Source of the DNA: Acidobacteriaceae bacterium
GTDB taxonomy: Bacteria; Acidobacteriota; Terriglobia; Terriglobales; Acidobacteriaceae
NCBI GenBank assembly: GCA_028283655.1
Contig: JAPWKE010000003.1
Span: forward strand, 1,860,001 to 1,924,000
Reading direction: 5' to 3'
Length of the DNA: 64,000 bases
The translations under genes were made by a program, and so were the position numbers. Positions 59,659-64,000 of this stretch are shown here, piece by piece; positions within the stretch are counted from its first letter, which is position 1, and each line of letters begins with the position of its first letter. The notes under the pieces were generated by a model. It was not told where the DNA came from, did not search any database, and was given only the letters and a program-made list of their open reading frames with translations.

Positions 59659-59945
59659 TGGCTATCTCTTATCGCGCAGCCCAAACCCTCATCAAGCGTG
59701 GCGACGAAGCAGGCTTTCGCGCCGCAATCGCCGCTGGTCTCGATCCTCAACTCAAGAACCAGAACGGCTGGACGCTTCTCATGCTCACCGCCGTCGAAGG
59801 CAACCTGGCCCTCGCCCAGGTTCTCTTTGACAAGGGCGTCTCCACCAACCTCAAGAACAGCAAGGGCGAAACCGCTCTCGCTATCGCCGAGGGCAAAGGC
59901 TTCACCGATTTCGCCGCGTTCCTCCGCAGCCAGGGCGCAAGCTAA
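59658..59945 (+). CDS. Small ankyrin-repeat protein
   Basis: The 95-aa protein consists of about two ankyrin repeats: EAGFRAAIAAGLDPQLKNQN, then GWTLLMLTAVEGNLALAQVL and KGETALAIAEGKGF. There is no signal peptide, so it should be cytoplasmic and bind another protein. ATG at 59658 is used; GTG at 59655 is adjacent. It is convergent with the GH43-like gene, whose stop is only 3 bp away. Confidence 0.8.
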   Translation: MAISYRAAQTLIKRGDEAGFRAAIAAGLDPQLKNQNGWTLLMLTAVEGNLALAQVLFDKGVSTNLKNSKGETALAIAEGKGFTDFAAFLRSQGAS

Positions 59946-59948
59946 GCT

Positions 59949-61538
59949 CTAACGCTTCGTCGACATCACGCCGACCTGCTGCGGCTGACCGTCCGAAGGC
60001 CCAATCGCTCCCGGAACCTGCGTCAAAGCCTTCGCCTCCGTCTGGCCGTCCTTCGCAGGCCAGACGAACGTTGCGTCAGGATGCCAGCGGCCCTTCGCGT
60101 CCTTCACCATCGGCACAAGGCTCGGCCTCGCCCCAAACGGCGAGTGTCGGTCATTGCCAAAGAACGTCGACCACATCCGCCCCTGCTTATCGCGGAAGAA
60201 GTTCGCATGCCCTGCATGGGGCACCGCCAGATAGCGCTCGCTCCACGGCCCGTTCAGGGACTTCGCCGTCGCGATGTAGGTGTTGTACTCTCCGAGCACA
60301 AAGTCCGCAACGCACAGGTTATACGCGTCGCCGTCCTTGAACAGGGACACCCCCTCAAAGCCAACCTCGCGCCCGCTCGCACTGGTGATGTGCCGCATCG
60401 GCTCCGCCAGCCCGCTCATGTCCGGCTTCATCTTCGCAATCCAGCCGCCGCCGTTCAGGAAGTACACACTGCCATCCGTGTCCTGAAACAACGATCCGTC
60501 GATGCCCGTGCTCAGCGGTTCATCTGGCTTGATCGCAATCTCATACGGTCCTTCCGCCTTCCCGCTCGTGCTCTTCAGCAGCGTCGTGCCGTGCCGCGGT
60601 ACCGAGAACGGAATCCAAAACGTCCCGTTGATCGCATGAATCTCCGGAGCCCACAGCGGCCGAAACGGCTCACCATCCCGCATCGTCACCGGCTTCATCC
60701 ACGTTCCGTCGCGGTCAATATTCCACACAACCGTGGATTGCCTCGGTTTGTCTTTTACGGGGCTCCAGTGCCACAAATCCGGCGATTTCCAGACACTCAA
60801 ATCGGCCGTTACGACCATCATTTCGGGCCCGCCCGTCGTTCCGGTCATGTAATACACCCCGTCTGGAGCCAAAACTATCGAAGTATCCCGCAAAAACTGG
60901 TCAAATAACGGCTCAATATGCGGAAACGCCATGCCAGACTGCTCTTTCGATGCCCACCCGACCGGTTCGGCCAACGCTTCGCGCGTATGCAGCAACAACA
61001 CCGCCTCACCCTTCAACTGCAGCCCAGCACCAACCGTAACTCTTAGATCCAGAGTCACTTCCGCCGGATTTAGAAGCTTCGCCAACCTGCCACTGTCAAA
61101 CGCTTTGCCCTTCAGAAACTCCGCCGGAACCCACTTCGCCGCCTCCTCACCAGCCGCCATCGGACGCGCCTTCGCCGCGTCCAGCGTCAACTCCACCGCA
61201 CCGTGGCTCTCCAAATCTCCAGCAAATGCAAACTCATCCACCCCGGCGTCCGCAGCAAAGTTCGGCACAGGAACGCGGTACTCCGCCCAGGAACGGCGAT
61301 TCTCCGAGCCCTGCCCGGCCTGCCCCTTGATAAAGCTTGCCTCCGGAGCCGGCAGCGTCAATCCATCGCCTGGCAGCGGGTTCTGGGTATGCCTCCCATG
61401 CGGATAACTTGGGGAAAAACGCAGAGCTATCCAGTGCGCGTCCAACACTTCCACAGCAGGCTTCTGCGCCTGCGCCGCACCCACCAACGACAAAATTGAG
61501 ACAGAGAGAACAAGACGAAGAGACAGTGGCGATCGCAT
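59949..61538 (-). CDS. Exported glycoside hydrolase, GH43-like five-bladed propeller
   Basis: The start at 61538 (MRSPLSLRLV) gives 529 aa with a signal peptide ending near VGAAQA. An N-terminal beta domain (about 25-190) precedes a GH43-like propeller with DTSIVLAPDGVYYMTGT, WAPEIHAINGTFWI, GIDGSLFQDTDGSVYFLNGG and GFEGVSLFKDGDAYNL, carrying Asp and Glu in the positions expected for the catalytic residues. GH43 enzymes cleave arabinose or xylose polymers of plant cell walls. The substrate is not certain. Confidence 0.83.
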   Translation of the reverse strand: MRSPLSLRLVLSVSILSLVGAAQAQKPAVEVLDAHWIALRFSPSYPHGRHTQNPLPGDGLTLPAPEASFIKGQAGQGSENRRSWAEYRVPVPNFAADAGVDEFAFAGDLESHGAVELTLDAAKARPMAAGEEAAKWVPAEFLKGKAFDSGRLAKLLNPAEVTLDLRVTVGAGLQLKGEAVLLLHTREALAEPVGWASKEQSGMAFPHIEPLFDQFLRDTSIVLAPDGVYYMTGTTGGPEMMVVTADLSVWKSPDLWHWSPVKDKPRQSTVVWNIDRDGTWMKPVTMRDGEPFRPLWAPEIHAINGTFWIPFSVPRHGTTLLKSTSGKAEGPYEIAIKPDEPLSTGIDGSLFQDTDGSVYFLNGGGWIAKMKPDMSGLAEPMRHITSASGREVGFEGVSLFKDGDAYNLCVADFVLGEYNTYIATAKSLNGPWSERYLAVPHAGHANFFRDKQGRMWSTFFGNDRHSPFGARPSLVPMVKDAKGRWHPDATFVWPAKDGQTEAKALTQVPGAIGPSDGQPQQVGVMSTKR

Positions 61539-61643
61539 TGCCAGACAGCATATCAATCCGCCCTGACCTCTGGCTTTGCGTATGCTTCTCAGGTAACAAC
61601 ATCTTGAGAATCATGAGCATCCCAGTATCACGGAGTGTGATTT

Positions 61644-62084
61644 ATGAAACGTACGCTGCTTTCGATCGCATCAATGGTTTTCCTGCTGGCATCTTCCGGC
61701 CTGGCCTGCGCCCAGTACGGCCAGAATGCGCCCTTCCCGCCTCCCGGTGGTGATTGGAACTACCGCAACGGCCCCGGCCAGTGGGGCCCGGACTGGGATC
61801 GCCGTCCGCCACCGCATCGCGGTGCCTGCTTCTTCACCGACGCCCACTTCCGTGGCCATCGCTTCTGCGTTCGCTCGGGTGACCGCATTCCCGATCTTCC
61901 CGGCGGTTACGACCACAGCATCTCCTCCATCCAGGTCTTCGGCGGAGCAAGCGTGCAGGCCTTTGCAGGACGAGGCTTCCGCGGCCCGCAAGCTCAGTTC
62001 GGTATGGTCGACGATCTCGGCTGGAGCAGCAAAGGCCCCCGTCGCGGATGGAACGACCGAATCAACTCCCTCATCGTGAACTAA
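61644..62084 (+). CDS. Secreted beta/gamma-crystallin-like (inhibitor I36 family) protein
   Basis: The 146-aa protein has a signal peptide (SMVFLLASSGLACA), a Pro/Gly/Asn-rich linker and a beta/gamma-crystallin-type domain with CFFTDAHFRGHRFCVRSGD, SSIQVFGGASVQAFAGRGF and RINSLIVN. The family includes peptidase inhibitors (I36, SMPI-like) and calcium-binding crystallins. Two cysteines may form a disulfide. A perfect hairpin terminator follows. Confidence 0.82.
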   Translation: MKRTLLSIASMVFLLASSGLACAQYGQNAPFPPPGGDWNYRNGPGQWGPDWDRRPPPHRGACFFTDAHFRGHRFCVRSGDRIPDLPGGYDHSISSIQVFGGASVQAFAGRGFRGPQAQFGMVDDLGWSSKGPRRGWNDRINSLIVN

Positions 62085-62101
62085 ACACCTCAGCAATAAA
62101 G

Positions 62102-62140
62102 AGAACGGCGCGCACTTTGCAAAGTGCGCGCCGTTCTTCT
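62102..62140. terminator. Bidirectional terminator with a perfect 18-bp stem
   Basis: AGAACGGCGCGCACTTTG (62102-62119) is directly followed by its reverse complement (62120-62137), then TCTTTCT. It separates the convergent crystallin-like and TonB receptor genes. Confidence 0.85.
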
Positions 62141-62158
62141 TTCTCACTTGAAGACTGG

Positions 62159-64000
62159 TTAGAAAGCGACCTGCAAGGAACTCGAGATAGTCCGCGGAGC
62201 ACCAAAGTGCGCCGTGTTCGCGCTCGCGTTTGTACCGGTAATATCACCCGCCGCAATCGTCGAGTAGTAGTGCGTGTTTCCGAGGTTGTTCGCTGTGAAT
62301 CGCAGCGTCGCCATCTTCGACCACACGCGACGACCGTAGCGGAAGCCAAGGTCAACGGTTTGGAAACCTTCCGTCGAGTTCAGGTTCTGATCATCCTGAG
62401 GACGCCGTCCCGTGAACTGCCAGTCACCCGTAATGGAAAGGTTCGCCACACCCGGCACACTGTACTCGCCGTACAGGTTCGAGTGGTAGCCCGGGATGCC
62501 GACAAAACGCTTGCCGTCCGTCGCCGCAATGCCTGTATCGTTCAACCGGGCATTCAACGCCGTGAAGCCGCCGTTCAGCAGCAACCGCTTCCACAGCAGC
62601 GTCTGACCGGAGATCTCCGCACCATAGTTCACCTGCTCGCCCACAATCTTGAAGATCGTGCCTGTGCCGCCGGTGTTCGCCACCGTGTTCGCAAAGGGGC
62701 GCTCAAGACGGAATAACGACGCAGTCAATGTGGCTTGGGGTAACGCCGTCTTGTAGCCGACCTCCCACTCCTTGGAGCGATACGGAGCCAACGCCTGCCC
62801 CGCGTTCACCGTGCCGCCGGGAGCAATATCGCCCTGCTGCAGAGCGCTTGCATACGTCGCATACGCCGTCATCGTCGACGTCGGCTTGAACATTACGCTC
62901 GCCGAAGGGCTGATGCCGTTCTTGTTCGACCCACCTGAACGCACAAAGACGGAGCTGAAGTTGTCATCGCCAATCCAGTCCTGGCTCGCCGCCAGACGCA
63001 CGGCAAAGAACTTCGGGAAGGTGATGAGGTCAGCCAGGCTAAAGCCCTGCTGATGCACCACCGCCGACTGGTACAGCCCCTTGTTCGTCGGCAACCCCAC
63101 AGACGGAGCCGCGAACTGCTTCGGTGCGTTCACATTCGCTGTCCCCAGCAAGAGGCTGCCTGCAGAGGGCTTTGTGTACGCGTACTGGTTGAAGCGGTAT
63201 CCCTGGCTGGCCACCACAACATCCTGCTTCAGGCCCCAGCGCTGCACCACCCCGGTAAGGTAGCCCAGATCACTTTCCACGCCAAAGCGCGGCGCAAACC
63301 CTGCCGAAAGGGAGGTCGAGTAGTTGCCCGTGTTCGACGTGATCGTGTTCACCGGCGTGTCGATAAAGCGATCAAGCCGCTGCGCCAGTCCGCCCATCAT
63401 CGCGTGCCAGTTTGGCGAGAACTCATGCAGCAGCCGCGTGCTCGCACTCTGCGTCGTCAGGTTCACGCCCGCATACGCCTGCCCGAAGCCAAGCTTCGTC
63501 GGGTCCGGTGCCTTCGGCAGAAGGAAGCTCGGCGAAGGCTGCTGCGTCGTTCCTGCAATCGCCGTATTCTGCCCGTAGCTGAACCAGCCCGGATAGCCGC
63601 GCTGCACCAGGTCGTACGCGCTGTAATGCGCGTCGAGCGTCGTGCGATTGGTGAAACGCGCATCGACGGCAAGCTCGGCCAGACGCCGACGCAACCGGCT
63701 CTGCTCCACCCACATCGTGCCATCACCAAACAACAGGTTTGCTCGATAGCCGAACCACTTCTTCGCACCCAGACGGTCGCCAGCATCCAGCAGGATGGTT
63801 CCCACGCTCTTCGCATCCTGCTCCAGGAACAGGTTCGTCACCCTGTGCTCAGGCGCGCGCTTCAACACAAAATCAAACGTGCCGGAGGGGTTTGCCGGGC
63901 CATACATCGCACCGCCCAAACCGTTCTGCACCTGCAGCGTCTCATACTGCTCCATCGGGTTGCCGCCGGTGATCGCCATCGCCATGCCGTCCATGCGGGT
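62159..64000 (-). CDS. TonB-dependent siderophore-type receptor, C-terminal part (cut by window end)
   Basis: The frame is open to the window edge; the visible 613 residues lack the signal peptide, TonB box and most of the plug. The visible plug end has VQNGLGGAMYGPANPSGTFD and FVLKRAP, as in FhuA/FepA-like receptors, followed by the 22-strand barrel, with late strands KEWEVGYKTALPQATLTASL and NLYGEYSVPG and the C-terminal LQVAF-type ending in Phe. The receptor imports iron chelates or other large ligands. It is minus-strand and convergent with the crystallin-like gene. Confidence 0.92.
   Translation of the reverse strand, partial: TRMDGMAMAITGGNPMEQYETLQVQNGLGGAMYGPANPSGTFDFVLKRAPEHRVTNLFLEQDAKSVGTILLDAGDRLGAKKWFGYRANLLFGDGTMWVEQSRLRRRLAELAVDARFTNRTTLDAHYSAYDLVQRGYPGWFSYGQNTAIAGTTQQPSPSFLLPKAPDPTKLGFGQAYAGVNLTTQSASTRLLHEFSPNWHAMMGGLAQRLDRFIDTPVNTITSNTGNYSTSLSAGFAPRFGVESDLGYLTGVVQRWGLKQDVVVASQGYRFNQYAYTKPSAGSLLLGTANVNAPKQFAAPSVGLPTNKGLYQSAVVHQQGFSLADLITFPKFFAVRLAASQDWIGDDNFSSVFVRSGGSNKNGISPSASVMFKPTSTMTAYATYASALQQGDIAPGGTVNAGQALAPYRSKEWEVGYKTALPQATLTASLFRLERPFANTVANTGGTGTIFKIVGEQVNYGAEISGQTLLWKRLLLNGGFTALNARLNDTGIAATDGKRFVGIPGYHSNLYGEYSVPGVANLSITGDWQFTGRRPQDDQNLNSTEGFQTVDLGFRYGRRVWSKMATLRFTANNLGNTHYYSTIAAGDITGTNASANTAHFGAPRTISSSLQVAF

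Overview
The window looks like part of an Acidobacteriota chromosome, most likely Acidobacteriaceae (Terriglobus/Granulicella/Edaphobacter-like). This is inferred from GC-rich, C-ending codon use in the right two thirds, the futalosine menaquinone gene mqnE, and Acidobacteriota-style fusion and OmpA-like proteins. No 16S rRNA or species marker is present.

Positions 1-21256 are the right end of an integrative and conjugative element (ICE) inserted at the 3' end of a tRNA-Glu gene; the other end lies left of the window. Read on the minus strand from 19.2 kb, it encodes a LysR-type regulator, then a VirB/Trb-like type IV secretion system (VirB2, VirB3, VirB4, VirB9, VirB10, a 77-aa protein, a VirB5-position protein, a small membrane protein, VirB6, a second small membrane protein, VirB8, VirB11). 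It continues with a single-strand binding protein, a RepB-type primase, two ribbon-helix-helix-like proteins, a VirD4/TraD coupling ATPase and a MobF relaxase-helicase that is frameshifted near position 272. A YhcG-type PD-(D/E)XK nuclease gene lies antisense inside the secretion operon. An excisionase-like gene and a tyrosine integrase lie next to the tRNA. Two nearly identical control regions, upstream of virB2 and upstream of xis, suggest that the LysR protein controls both transfer and excision. Three copies of a 16-bp palindrome precede the mob genes.

Positions 21.3-51.3 kb are core chromosome: dgt, a TPR protein, purH, the serS cluster, a GT39-type glycosyltransferase, a 1190-aa GH18-like/NodB/GT2 fusion, delta-1-pyrroline-5-carboxylate dehydrogenase, a LuxR-type pseudo-response regulator, a VOC/MerC/GNAT cluster, a collagen-like lipoprotein, mqnE, a TPMT-like methyltransferase, a Ycf48/sortilin-like repeat protein, an OmpA-like protein, a solitary nuoB, and an amtB-glnB-glnD nitrogen-sensing operon.

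Positions 51.6-59.5 kb form a surface-sugar cluster: a NeuB-like synthase without a SAF domain, a KdsC-like phosphatase, a TPP enzyme, an RmlD-like reductase, GtrA, a GT2 polyprenyl-phosphate glycosyltransferase and a GmhA-like isomerase. A diguanylate cyclase lies antisense within it. The right edge holds an ankyrin protein, a GH43-like enzyme, a gamma-crystallin-like secreted protein and a TonB-dependent receptor cut by the window end. Many convergent gene pairs are separated by strong hairpin terminators, two of which overlap the end of the opposing coding sequence.
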